A stretch of 53,546 nucleotides of DNA, from positions 1 through 53,546 of the forward strand of contig JAEWBG010000015.1 in NCBI GenBank assembly GCA_023391335.1, written 5' to 3'. Made by a program: the position numbers and the translations under genes. The notes beneath the pieces were generated by a model. It worked only from the letters and a program-made list of their open reading frames with translations. It ran no database searches and had not been told where the DNA came from. Source of the DNA: Pseudomonadota bacterium (lineage in GTDB: Bacteria; Pseudomonadota; Gammaproteobacteria; Steroidobacterales; Steroidobacteraceae). Below, one piece after another: positions 17,739-26,220 of this stretch (positions within the stretch are counted from its first letter, which is position 1; each line of letters starts with the position of its first letter).

Positions 17739-17767
17739 GGTCTCGCTGGAACTTCACAGGAAGCACC

Positions 17768-19441
17768 ATGCAACTCACCGGCGCAGAAATCTTGATTCGT
17801 CTTCTCGAACGCCAAGGCGTTCGCATCATCGCGGGCATTCCGGGCGGCGCATTGCTTCCCGTGTACGAGGCGCTCGCTGAATCCGAGCGGCTCAAGCACA
17901 TCCTGGCGCGTCACGAACAAGCCGCTGGGTTCATCGCCCAAGGCATCGCTCGCATCACCGGAAGAGCCGGCGTCTGCTTTGCGACTTCCGGTCCCGGCGT
18001 CACGAACATCGTTACTGCGCTTGCGGATGCGAAACTCGATTCGGTGCCGCTCGTGTGCATTGCGGGCCAAGTCCCGACTCATTTGATCGGCACCGATGCC
18101 TTTCAAGAGGTCGCAACCATCGAGATGGTGCGTCCGATCACGAAGGCGTGTTTCTTCGTGCGCTCGGCACAAGAACTGGCACAGATCGTCCCGCGTGCGT
18201 TCGCAATCGCGGAGGGCGGCAGGCCGGGCCCCGTTCTTATCGACATCCCCAAAGACGTGCAATTGCAGCGGTGCGTGTTCGAGGCGAATGCTCGAGAGCA
18301 CGCATACGACACTGCTCCGGTTGCCGATGAGCGATTTCTGACGCGCGACTTCGAAGCAGCCGCCGCGCTGATCAACGCATCGCGACGCCCAATACTGTAC
18401 GTCGGCGGCGGCGTCGTGAAGGCACGTGCCCAACAACTGGTTCGTGACTTCGTGCAGCGGACGCGAATCCCCACCACAGCGACCCTGATGGCGCTCGGCA
18501 CGTTACCCGCAAATCACTCTCTCAATCTCGGCATGCTCAGCATGCATGCGGCGCGCTTCACCAATATGGCGATCCACGAATGCGATTTGTTGATCGCGTG
18601 CGGCGCACGTTTCGACGATCGAGCGACAGGCGACCCCAAGAAGTTTGCGCCCCACGCCAAGGTCATTCACATCGACATCGATGCACGTGAATTCGGCAAG
18701 ATTCGCCAACCGATGGTGCGCATCCGCGCCGATGCGGGCTCAGCACTCCATGCGCTCATGCATCGCGTTGAACTCATCGATCGGAGCGACTGGCTACAAC
18801 GCATCGAGCATTTGCGAAACCACCATCCGTTGCACACGCCTAACCTCGACGCTGTGTGTTCGCCCTACGGCATCGTCAAAGCGATTGCTGATACCGCCCC
18901 GGACGATTGCATCGTGACCACCGATGTCGGCCAGCATCAAATGTGGGTTGCACAGGCCTTTCCATTCCAACGCAGCGATCGTTGGCTGACGTCCGGCGGA
19001 CTCGGAACCATGGGGTTCGGGTTACCCGCTGCTATTGGTGCCGCGCTCGCCTGCCCGGACGCAACGACGATTTGCTTCACCGGTGACGGCAGCTTGCTCA
19101 TGAACATTCAGGAACTCGCGACGTTGGCTGAGCTGAACCTCGACGTGAAGATCATCGTGCTCGATAACGCCGCGCTCGGGCTCGTACGTCAGCAGCAGGA
19201 ATTGTTCTATCGCCAACGTTTCACGGCATCCCATTTCTTACAGCCGACTCATTTTGCTCACGTTGCGCAGGCATTCGGAATCGTTGGCGTCGACCTCGCG
19301 CATGTATCGGATCCAGGCGCGACGCTGAAACACGTGTTTCGCGAACGCGGCCCCGCGTTGATTCGCGTGCCGATCAATTGCGAGCATCACGTGCTGCCGA
19401 TGGTGGCTCCGGGTAAGTCCAACTTGGAAGCTGTCGGTTAA
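17768..19441 (+). CDS. ilvB: acetolactate synthase large (catalytic) subunit
   Basis: Acetohydroxyacid synthase catalyses the first common step of valine, leucine and isoleucine synthesis, using thiamine diphosphate. The 557 residues match the E. coli IlvB type (562). IPGGALLPVY lies near the N-terminus, the catalytic Glu50 is in LARHEQAAGF, and the cofactor motif starts at GDGS (439-442) and continues to the LDNAALGLVRQQQ region. The start has an AGGA site about ten bases upstream. Expression is evidently controlled by the attenuator just before it. The small regulatory subunit gene (ilvN) is not next to it: the following gene is MarC. Either ilvN lies elsewhere or the enzyme uses a distant partner. 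Confidence 0.95.
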   Translation: MQLTGAEILIRLLERQGVRIIAGIPGGALLPVYEALAESERLKHILARHEQAAGFIAQGIARITGRAGVCFATSGPGVTNIVTALADAKLDSVPLVCIAGQVPTHLIGTDAFQEVATIEMVRPITKACFFVRSAQELAQIVPRAFAIAEGGRPGPVLIDIPKDVQLQRCVFEANAREHAYDTAPVADERFLTRDFEAAAALINASRRPILYVGGGVVKARAQQLVRDFVQRTRIPTTATLMALGTLPANHSLNLGMLSMHAARFTNMAIHECDLLIACGARFDDRATGDPKKFAPHAKVIHIDIDAREFGKIRQPMVRIRADAGSALHALMHRVELIDRSDWLQRIEHLRNHHPLHTPNLDAVCSPYGIVKAIADTAPDDCIVTTDVGQHQMWVAQAFPFQRSDRWLTSGGLGTMGFGLPAAIGAALACPDATTICFTGDGSLLMNIQELATLAELNLDVKIIVLDNAALGLVRQQQELFYRQRFTASHFLQPTHFAHVAQAFGIVGVDLAHVSDPGATLKHVFRERGPALIRVPINCEHHVLPMVAPGKSNLEAVG

Positions 19442-19524
19442 GGGGACCCATCGATGTACGCGTGCGAAGGTGGTGCGCGTTCATTCGTATGGAGTCGCAG
19501 GCTGTGCCAGTGTAGGTTGTCGGC

Positions 19525-20181
19525 ATGGAGGAAATCGCCAGCGGCTTCAAAACGATTTTGAGTACGGTCGGTGCGCTGCTGCCGATCGTCAATCCGCTGT
19601 CGGCTGTCGGTATGGTCGTGAGCATCACGGCGGATTTGTCGGAAGTAGAGCGTGCCGAACAAATCAAACGCGCCTGCATCTACATGTTCTTCATTCTGAC
19701 GTCGTTCCTGGTCGCGGGCGGATTGATCATGAACTTCTTCGGCATCTCGATCCCGGGATTACGCATCGCCGGCGGCATGATCGTGAGCTACTTGGGCTTT
19801 CGGATGCTATTTCCGGAAACTGCGCCGCTTTCTGGCCAAGAGCGCGCCGAAGCGATTCAGAAGCACGATGTGTCCTTCACACCGCTGGCGATGCCGAGCT
19901 TGAGCGGACCTGGGTCGATTGCGGTAGTGATCGGCGTGTCGTCAACGGTTCAGCAGCATCCTCACGTATTCGTGAGCTATGTCTCGATGATCATCGGCAT
20001 TGCGATCACCGCGCTGATCTCTTTCATCGTTCTAAAAGCGGCAACGCGTCTGCACGTTGTACTCGGCGCCACAGGAATGAATGCAGTCGCACGCATCATG
20101 GGCTTTCTGCTGATCTGCATCGGCGTGCAGTTCGTCATTAACGGCGTGCTCGATATCGCGCGCGCCTCGTTCAGCGCTTGA
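19525..20181 (+). CDS. MarC-family integral membrane protein
   Basis: A 218-residue inner-membrane protein with about six membrane segments, of the MarC/UPF0056 family. LLPIVNPLSAVG near the N-terminus and LAMPSLSGPGSIAVVIG in the middle are the two related proline/glycine-rich signatures of the family's internal repeat. The biochemical role is not established; the early link to multiple antibiotic resistance in E. coli was not upheld. It lies 83 bp downstream of ilvB and could be read from the same transcript, though no functional link is known. It converges on the next gene with two bases between stops. Confidence 0.9.
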   Translation: MEEIASGFKTILSTVGALLPIVNPLSAVGMVVSITADLSEVERAEQIKRACIYMFFILTSFLVAGGLIMNFFGISIPGLRIAGGMIVSYLGFRMLFPETAPLSGQERAEAIQKHDVSFTPLAMPSLSGPGSIAVVIGVSSTVQQHPHVFVSYVSMIIGIAITALISFIVLKAATRLHVVLGATGMNAVARIMGFLLICIGVQFVINGVLDIARASFSA

Positions 20182-20183
20182 TC

Positions 20184-21221
20184 TCAGTTCTGGCGCGCAA
20201 CTGCCAGCACCCCTTTGAGTGCCGCGAACTCGATCGGCTTTTTCACTTGCCCGTCCATGCCGCTGTGCGTGCCACGTGCGTTCTGCGACATCTCGATGAT
20301 TTTCAGGTTGGAGCCCGGCGAGGCAAGATGCAACTGTTCGGCGCTGCAATCGGTCAGCCCCGCATCGAGGAGTACCAAGTTGGGTCCGAATTCTTGAGCG
20401 ATCTGCAGCACGTTCGCGGTGTCATACGCAACTCGCGACTCGCAGCCTTCGATTTGTAACAGCATCGCGAGCGTATCGGCGGCATCGCGATGAGCGTCCG
20501 CGATCAATACTCTGATCGCCGCGCCGCCAGATGGGACCTGCTCCACGGGGGGCTCAGCCGCTTTCAGCGTTGCACGCACGATCCGTGCGGAACCGCTACT
20601 TTCGTAGTCGACCGCTCCGCCTTCTGGCCGCAGGATCGAGTTCGTGACCGTAACCAAAGCCGATAGATCAGCCGTCGCCACATTTGCACCTTCGGCCCCG
20701 ACGCTCAAGCGGATTTGCCCCTCGGCTGTCACTTGAACAGCGATCGTCCCGCCACCCTTCACGCGATCCGCCGCATCGAACAACAGCGCGAGCAGCACGG
20801 TTCGCACGAGGCCGATGCGCGCCAACACATACGCGTGAGCGGGAACATCGACCTTGGCCTGCTGGATGCCGGCCTCATGACGCAGTAGACGCAAGGCGTT
20901 CTTGAGCAGCTCGACCAAATCGAAACGCACCGGCTTCTCGGCGCCAAGCGTCGTATCGGAAATCATGCGCTCGAGCGTGCCCTGCAAATTGGCAAGCTGC
21001 TCTTTGAGCATCGCGATGCACTCCGCAGGCGAGACTTTCGCGGCCACCGCAGGATTCGTCGTGCGGGCGATCAATTCGATGCCGGCATGAATGCCTTGCA
21101 CGGCGTTGCGCAAGTCGTGATTCAACACGCCTTTACAGCGCGCGAGCACTTGCGCCTGCAGCGAAGCCAGCTGAAGAGAGTCTGCGTCGAAACGAAAACT
21201 CGAATCGTCGGATGAAGTCAT
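20184..21221 (-). CDS. degenerate histidine kinase with C-terminal receiver domain
   Basis: 345 residues. The N-terminal half has a kinase dimerisation helix with the H-box LNHDLRNAVQGIHAGIE (His about residue 34). A region where the ATP-binding domain should be (about 100-220) lacks the glycine-rich ATP-lid motifs, and the N-box position reads LLALLFDAADRV with Asp for Asn. From about residue 232 there is a receiver domain: RVLIADAHRDAADTL, the phospho-acceptor in LVLLDAGL, and the conserved lysine in VKKPI. It probably acts as a phosphotransfer or output protein rather than an active kinase. It lies 22 bp downstream of a membrane histidine kinase gene, its likely partner. Confidence 0.75.
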   Translation of the reverse strand: MTSSDDSSFRFDADSLQLASLQAQVLARCKGVLNHDLRNAVQGIHAGIELIARTTNPAVAAKVSPAECIAMLKEQLANLQGTLERMISDTTLGAEKPVRFDLVELLKNALRLLRHEAGIQQAKVDVPAHAYVLARIGLVRTVLLALLFDAADRVKGGGTIAVQVTAEGQIRLSVGAEGANVATADLSALVTVTNSILRPEGGAVDYESSGSARIVRATLKAAEPPVEQVPSGGAAIRVLIADAHRDAADTLAMLLQIEGCESRVAYDTANVLQIAQEFGPNLVLLDAGLTDCSAEQLHLASPGSNLKIIEMSQNARGTHSGMDGQVKKPIEFAALKGVLAVARQN

Positions 21222-21243
21222 TAGAAAATCGGATTCGAATGGA

Positions 21244-23112
21244 CTATTTCATTACTGCCGAGAGCGGCAGCTCGATGATGAACGCTGCTCCTTCCCCCAA
21301 CTTACTCTCGGCCCACACCCTGCCCCCAAGGCGTTCCACTGCTTTGCGGACGAGCGCCAAACCGATCCCGGTGCCCGGATACTGATCTTCCCGATGCAAG
21401 CGTTGGAACACACGGAAGATGTGGTCATGGTACTGCATGTCGAAGCCGATGCCGTTGTCGGCAACTCGGATCACGGCTGCGTTCTCGCGAACATGGGCCG
21501 AAATTTCGACGCGCGGCACACGAATATCGCGGGTGTACTTGAGCGCGTTCTGCAGCAGGTTCCGCACGGCTAGCGATAGTCCATCTATATCGACGCGCAG
21601 CGAGATAGGTTCCACGTCATAGACGACTTGAACGCCGCGACGGGCGATTTCATCCCCCGCTTCACCGACAAGCTGCTCCAGTAAAGCCGGCAAATTGACC
21701 AACGTCGCCCGCGGAGCACGACGGTCCACTTGCGCGTAGGCCAGCAGATCCTCGATCAATGTCGCCATCTTCAGCGATCCACGACGAATACGCATGAGAT
21801 GATCGCGTGCCACGGGCGTGAGCACCGGGTCCGCTTCCGCCTCTAAAAGATGTGTGAAGCCGTTGATGGCTCGCAGCGGCGTCTTCAAATCGTGCGCAAC
21901 TGCGTATGAAAATCCCTCCAGCTCTTCGAAAGCGCTTTTTAGCTGCGCGGTCCGCTCCGCTACTCTTTGCTCCAACACGCTATTGAGTTCGCGATAACGC
22001 GCCTCGCTCATGCGCAGCTCGGTGTTCGTCGAGCGCATCTGCTCGTTGGCCTTGAGGAGCATTTCCGTGAGGTGTTGCGCTTGCTTTTGCAGCCAAGCTT
22101 CCCGCGCCCCCAAGAACAACGCGAACAGCACGAACATTGACGTTGCCCAGATGGTCAGCGTTCGATTCCAGGTTTCGATCGAGGCGACGGCAACCAGCAC
22201 CATGATCGTCATCAGTAGCGCAGGGAGAATGGCTTCGAGCCAGCGCTCGCGCGCTTGCAGTCGCGCTGGCAACTCGCTCGAAGGTGCGTGGCCCTCGCAG
22301 ACTTGCTCGTGTGCAGCCACCGCGATCAAACCGAACAAGATGAGCCAGCTCAAATTCACCAAGTCATCGGCGCGATAAGTGCCGCTGACCACGCCGCGCG
22401 AATAGACGAAGTTGGCAATGAAGTACACGCCCGTCGCCATGACCAGCAGGATCATCGTGATCCAACCGGTTTCCCAGCGAAACGACCAAAGCGAATAGAG
22501 CGCGACCAAAAACGCCAAGGAGACAAAGGTCGTGTGCACCAAGCCAATCAACAAATGCTGGATGGGAAAATGCACGCGCATGGCGGGACCGAGCAGTCCC
22601 AGGACCACGATCGTCAATAAGCAGCAACTCACCAAGCCGATGTTGCCGAGATGCTGGAATGTGAAGGGTTCCGATCCGTGGGTGCGCAGACGGACCATTC
22701 CGGCGATCAAAAACACCGAAAAGCTGCTGTAGAAAATTTGGTGAATGCTCGGGAACGGCTGCGCCATGCCCTCGACCAATCGAACATAATCCCAATGGAG
22801 TTGGCCGATGAACCAGCACAAGCATCCGATGCCGAACAAACGCCACGCGGATCGCAGATGCCCTTCCAGCCGGTTCGCGGAACGTAAGCAGACCGCTGCA
22901 GCTGCACCGGACGACAACGTCCAGGCGGCATCATCCACCCAGAGCGTCACCGCGTCGTTGCTCAAAAAAACGGCGACGCAGTAGACGATCAATCCCATCA
23001 GCCACGCCGTCGCAACACTCCACCGTTGAGCGGGTTTGGGAGCAGACACTGCGAGGGCGGCGGACATGCTCGAAGTATGCTGGAGGGCCTTGCCGATGGC
23101 GAACGCACTCAT
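21244..23112 (-). CDS. membrane sensor histidine kinase
   Basis: About 622 residues from the ATG at 23112 (an ATG at 23067 is also possible; a longer frame to 23226 is unlikely). The N-terminal 270 residues form about eight membrane helices, a MASE-like integral sensor. A further membrane pair and a coiled coil (about 320-385) follow. The kinase core has the H-box AVAHDLKTPLRAINGF, the N-box NLLQNALKYT, the D-box VADNGIGFD, and the glycine motif YPGTGIGLAL. All catalytic motifs are intact. It reads into the degenerate kinase/receiver gene, so phosphate probably passes from one to the other. The signal it detects is unknown. Confidence 0.9.
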   Translation of the reverse strand: MSAFAIGKALQHTSSMSAALAVSAPKPAQRWSVATAWLMGLIVYCVAVFLSNDAVTLWVDDAAWTLSSGAAAAVCLRSANRLEGHLRSAWRLFGIGCLCWFIGQLHWDYVRLVEGMAQPFPSIHQIFYSSFSVFLIAGMVRLRTHGSEPFTFQHLGNIGLVSCCLLTIVVLGLLGPAMRVHFPIQHLLIGLVHTTFVSLAFLVALYSLWSFRWETGWITMILLVMATGVYFIANFVYSRGVVSGTYRADDLVNLSWLILFGLIAVAAHEQVCEGHAPSSELPARLQARERWLEAILPALLMTIMVLVAVASIETWNRTLTIWATSMFVLFALFLGAREAWLQKQAQHLTEMLLKANEQMRSTNTELRMSEARYRELNSVLEQRVAERTAQLKSAFEELEGFSYAVAHDLKTPLRAINGFTHLLEAEADPVLTPVARDHLMRIRRGSLKMATLIEDLLAYAQVDRRAPRATLVNLPALLEQLVGEAGDEIARRGVQVVYDVEPISLRVDIDGLSLAVRNLLQNALKYTRDIRVPRVEISAHVRENAAVIRVADNGIGFDMQYHDHIFRVFQRLHREDQYPGTGIGLALVRKAVERLGGRVWAESKLGEGAAFIIELPLSAVMK

Positions 23113-23244
23113 CCTGTGAATACAAGCGCATTTGCTGCACCAGCACTGCCGTCGGCGCTCGGCGACGTGTTGCGGTGGGATCGCTAGAAAGCAACGCGTC
23201 GCATGTAGTACAAAGCTGCGACACAACGGATCTGGAGTTCTTGA

Positions 23245-24837
23245 ATGCGCGTGGTGACTGCGTCGAGCATCCTGTTACTGGCGGCTTCACTGTACGGCTG
23301 CGGAGGCGGCGGAGGGGGAGGCGGGACAGGTGGACTAGGCAACAACCTCGGATCGAGTTCGACGGGCAGCGGCGACTATAAGGCGGGGGTATTCAAGCCT
23401 TGGTCCACGTATATCGATACCTGCGCCGCACCGACGGGCAACGAAAAGAAGGGCACTACGACCGATGAAAAGAACTTCCTGAGATCGCTCACGAACGATC
23501 TGTATCTCTGGTACTCAGAAGTTCCCGACCTCAATCCCGGCACAAACACCTCCGTTCTCGACTACTTCGATGAGTTGAAGACGCCCTCTCTCACGGCGAC
23601 CGGTCAAAAGAAAGACAAGTTCCACTTCACCTACCCCACTGACGCGTATGACGCGCTGGTCAGCGGCCAACCGGTAGGTTACGGAATGGAAGTCGCCATC
23701 ACGTTGACAAACGGCAAGGAGCTGCCGCGAACCGTCGTGGTGGCATACACCGAGCCGAGCAGTCCCGCTACGGGCGCAAACCTTCAGCGGGGCGAGAAGA
23801 TTCTTGAAGTCGATGGCGTGAGCGCGACGAACGGCAATACCGATACCGAAATCGCGATCTTGAATGCAGGACTGTTCCCGGAAGACGGCAGCGCTTCGCA
23901 CACGTTCAAGATTGAAGGGTTGGATCAGTCGACAAGAATGGTAACGATGACGCCGACTGTCGTGACCTCGCATCCGGTCCAGAATGTCGAGGTGTTGGAT
24001 CAAGGCGGCGTCCCGGTCGGCTACTTCACTTTCAACGATCACATCGAACCTGCCGAGGATGCGCTCATCGCTGCGGTGAATCAGCTCAAACAAGCCAACG
24101 TGCAGGATTTGGTTCTGGATATCCGTTACAACGGCGGCGGCTACCTCGACATCGCTAGCGAGTTGGCCTACATGATTGCTGGACCGACGCAAACAGGTGG
24201 GCGCACTTTCGAGCTGATCCACTTCAACGACAAACACCCGAGCACCGATCCGATCACAGGCAATGCGATCACGCCAACGCCGTTCCACTCGACCAGCCAA
24301 GGGTTCGGCGGCACGAATGGCACTGCACTCCCCACGTTGAACCTGCCACGCGTATACGTTCTGTCGGGACCGGATACCTGCTCCGCAAGCGAGGCGATCA
24401 TCAACGGCTTGCGCGGGGTGGGAGTGGACGTCTACTTGATCGGTGCGACTACGTGCGGCAAGCCTTACGGGTTCTACGCGATTCCGAATTGCGGCACGAC
24501 TTACTTCACGATCCAATTCAAAGGCACTAACGACGCGGGCTTTAGCGGCTACGAGGATGGCTTCATTCCTGCCAACGAGCCCGGCTCAGGCGGAGCTCGC
24601 ATCGACGGCTGCAGCGTCGAGGACGACTTCACTCATCAGCTCGGCGATACCTCCGAGCGCCTTTTGAAAACCGCACTGGATTTGCGCGCCGCGAACAATC
24701 AGCTCAGCGCGTGTCCTGCCGTCAGTGGGTTCGGCGGGGGCAACCAGTTGAACAAACCTTCTGCGGCGCGCCAAAACCAGCCCCTGCTGCGAAAGAATCC
24801 TTTGTTGACGAATCGCATCTTGCGACAGCACTCCTGA
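23245..24837 (+). CDS. S41-family serine protease, lipoprotein
   Basis: A 530-residue C-terminal-processing-type peptidase anchored in the envelope. The signal peptide ends in LYGC (Cys19), followed by an eight-glycine run as a flexible tether. A PDZ-like domain lies around residues 150-215 (LQRGEKILEVDGV). The protease core has DLVLDIRYNGGGYLD, the nucleophile region TCSASEAIINGLR (about 378-390), and the general-base lysine in TTCGKPYG (Lys406). These are the Ser-Lys features of the tail-specific proteases. A low-complexity C-terminus follows. It diverges from the membrane kinase across about 130 bp. The substrate is unknown. Confidence 0.9.
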   Translation: MRVVTASSILLLAASLYGCGGGGGGGGTGGLGNNLGSSSTGSGDYKAGVFKPWSTYIDTCAAPTGNEKKGTTTDEKNFLRSLTNDLYLWYSEVPDLNPGTNTSVLDYFDELKTPSLTATGQKKDKFHFTYPTDAYDALVSGQPVGYGMEVAITLTNGKELPRTVVVAYTEPSSPATGANLQRGEKILEVDGVSATNGNTDTEIAILNAGLFPEDGSASHTFKIEGLDQSTRMVTMTPTVVTSHPVQNVEVLDQGGVPVGYFTFNDHIEPAEDALIAAVNQLKQANVQDLVLDIRYNGGGYLDIASELAYMIAGPTQTGGRTFELIHFNDKHPSTDPITGNAITPTPFHSTSQGFGGTNGTALPTLNLPRVYVLSGPDTCSASEAIINGLRGVGVDVYLIGATTCGKPYGFYAIPNCGTTYFTIQFKGTNDAGFSGYEDGFIPANEPGSGGARIDGCSVEDDFTHQLGDTSERLLKTALDLRAANNQLSACPAVSGFGGGNQLNKPSAARQNQPLLRKNPLLTNRILRQHS

Positions 24838-24870
24838 CGAGCGCGCCGAAAATAGATTGTCGAGCGGCCG

Positions 24871-25293
24871 ATGAACTTGCGTATCAGCACCGATCGCGAT
24901 GAGCTGGATGTCGCACTGATCCACGAGTTCTTATCCGAGCACTCGACGTGGGCTCGTGGCATTTCGCGCGCGCTCGTGGAACGATCCCTGCATCACTCGC
25001 TGTGCTTTGGCGGCTTCCTCGATCGCACGCAAGTCGCATTCGCGCGCGTGATCAGCGACTACGCCACGTTTGCGAACTTGGTCGATGTGTTCGTGCTCCC
25101 TGGTTACCGCGGTCGCGGTTTCAGCAAAGAACTCATGCGCGGCGTGGTGAACCATCCTCAACTGCAAGGGTTGCGCCGCTTCACCTTACATACGGGAGAT
25201 GCGCACGGTCTGTACGCGCAATTCGGTTTTGCCCAGGCAGCGAAACCGCACACCTATATGGAACGCTACACTCCCGAGATCTACACCCGCTGA
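24871..25293 (+). CDS. GNAT-family N-acetyltransferase
   Basis: A 140-residue cytosolic acetyltransferase fold. The acetyl-CoA pyrophosphate-binding signature is in VDVFVLPGYRGRGFSKELM (about residues 72-90), after the strand FARVISDYATFANL. The small size matches the simplest GNAT proteins, and the substrate cannot be predicted. It starts 34 bp after the protease gene and ends 31 bp before the cupin gene, so the three could be on one transcript running toward the encapsulin genes. The start is the ATG at 24871. Confidence 0.88.
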   Translation: MNLRISTDRDELDVALIHEFLSEHSTWARGISRALVERSLHHSLCFGGFLDRTQVAFARVISDYATFANLVDVFVLPGYRGRGFSKELMRGVVNHPQLQGLRRFTLHTGDAHGLYAQFGFAQAAKPHTYMERYTPEIYTR

Positions 25294-25324
25294 TCGACGC
25301 GCAACGCCTGATTCTGGAGCACCG

Positions 25325-25696
25325 ATGTCAGACCCCATCACGCCCGCGCAAATCGCGGCCCAGCTCGCCGATTTCTGGTCGCCACGCGTGGTTGGCGAAG
25401 TTGACGATGCCTACATCAAAGTCGCCAAGCTCAAAGGCACGTTCACTTGGCATAGCCATGCGGACGAGGACGAATTGTTCTATGTGCTGAAGGGCCAGAT
25501 GCGCATCGAGATGGAACACGCCACCGTCGATCTGCGGGAAGGTCAAATGTTCATCGTGCCGAAAGGCGTGCGGCACAACCCCAGTGCTGCGGACGAGTGC
25601 CACGTACTGTTGATCGAGCGCAAAACAACCTTGCACACCGGCGATATCGTCACCGCTCAAACTCGCTCGATCGCACAGCAGCTAAATAAACCGTAG
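25325..25696 (+). CDS. single-domain cupin protein
   Basis: A 123-residue small cupin. The metal-binding first motif is WHSHADEDELFYVLKGQMRI, with two His and a Glu, and the second is GQMFIVPKGVRHNP with the final His. A metal ion in a beta-barrel is therefore expected. Proteins of this type are often annotated as mannose-6-phosphate isomerase-like, but enzyme activity is not implied. The ATG at 25325 has GGAG upstream; the longer open frame from 25199 overlaps the acetyltransferase and is unlikely. It is 134 bp upstream of the encapsulated ferritin gene. Any role in that system is speculative. Confidence 0.88.
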   Translation: MSDPITPAQIAAQLADFWSPRVVGEVDDAYIKVAKLKGTFTWHSHADEDELFYVLKGQMRIEMEHATVDLREGQMFIVPKGVRHNPSAADECHVLLIERKTTLHTGDIVTAQTRSIAQQLNKP

Positions 25697-25830
25697 CCCA
25701 GTCGCCTCTGCGCCGGGCATCCAAGCATCTAGTTTTAAGCCCACGACGGAACCGAAACCGCCGGCGTTGCGTACTGCTTCGGCGGGCCGGCGTCCGGTCG
25801 CGCACACTTACCTACAAGAAAGGTGCGTTC

Positions 25831-26220
25831 ATGGCGTCAGGCAGTGCGACATTGCACGAAAGTGCCGATCAGCTCACTCCCCAAACGATCGATCGTCATC
25901 GTGCGATTGTCTCGATCATGGAGGAATTGGAGGCCGTCGATTGGTACGACCAACGGCTGGAAGCGGCGCACGATCCGGAGCTGCGCGACATCCTCATCCA
26001 CAATCGGGACGAGGAAAAGGAGCACGCCATGATGACCTTGGAATGGTTGCGCCGGCACGATGCGAAGCTGGATGAGCACATGCGCACGTATCTGTTTACC
26101 AACAAGTCCATTCTCGAAGTCGAACATGAAGCGGAGCACGGCGAAGCGGACCAGGCAAGCAACACAGCAACGGGGTGCTTGAAGATCGGGAGCCTGCGTC
26201 AAGGGAGAAGCTCGCGATGA
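25831..26220 (+). CDS. encapsulated ferritin (EncFtn), cargo of the encapsulin
   Basis: A 129-residue half-ferritin that oxidises Fe(II) and works inside the encapsulin shell. Two helices carry the motifs EELEAVDWYDQR and HNRDEEKEHA. The iron-site residues fall at the same positions as I recall for the Rhodospirillum rubrum protein: Glu32, Trp38, Tyr39, Glu62 and His65. In that family two subunits join to make one ferroxidase centre in an annular decamer. The C-terminus has a linker and then CLKIGSLRQGR, which fits the encapsulin-targeting peptide (GSLR core). A ribosome site AAAGGTG precedes the ATG. Its TGA overlaps the shell gene ATG, coupling cargo to shell. Confidence 0.93.
   Translation: MASGSATLHESADQLTPQTIDRHRAIVSIMEELEAVDWYDQRLEAAHDPELRDILIHNRDEEKEHAMMTLEWLRRHDAKLDEHMRTYLFTNKSILEVEHEAEHGEADQASNTATGCLKIGSLRQGRSSR

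Noticed and set aside
23113..23226. Longer N-terminus for the membrane kinase
   Set aside because: The added residues are Cys/Arg-rich, precede two better starts and extend into the divergent promoter region.
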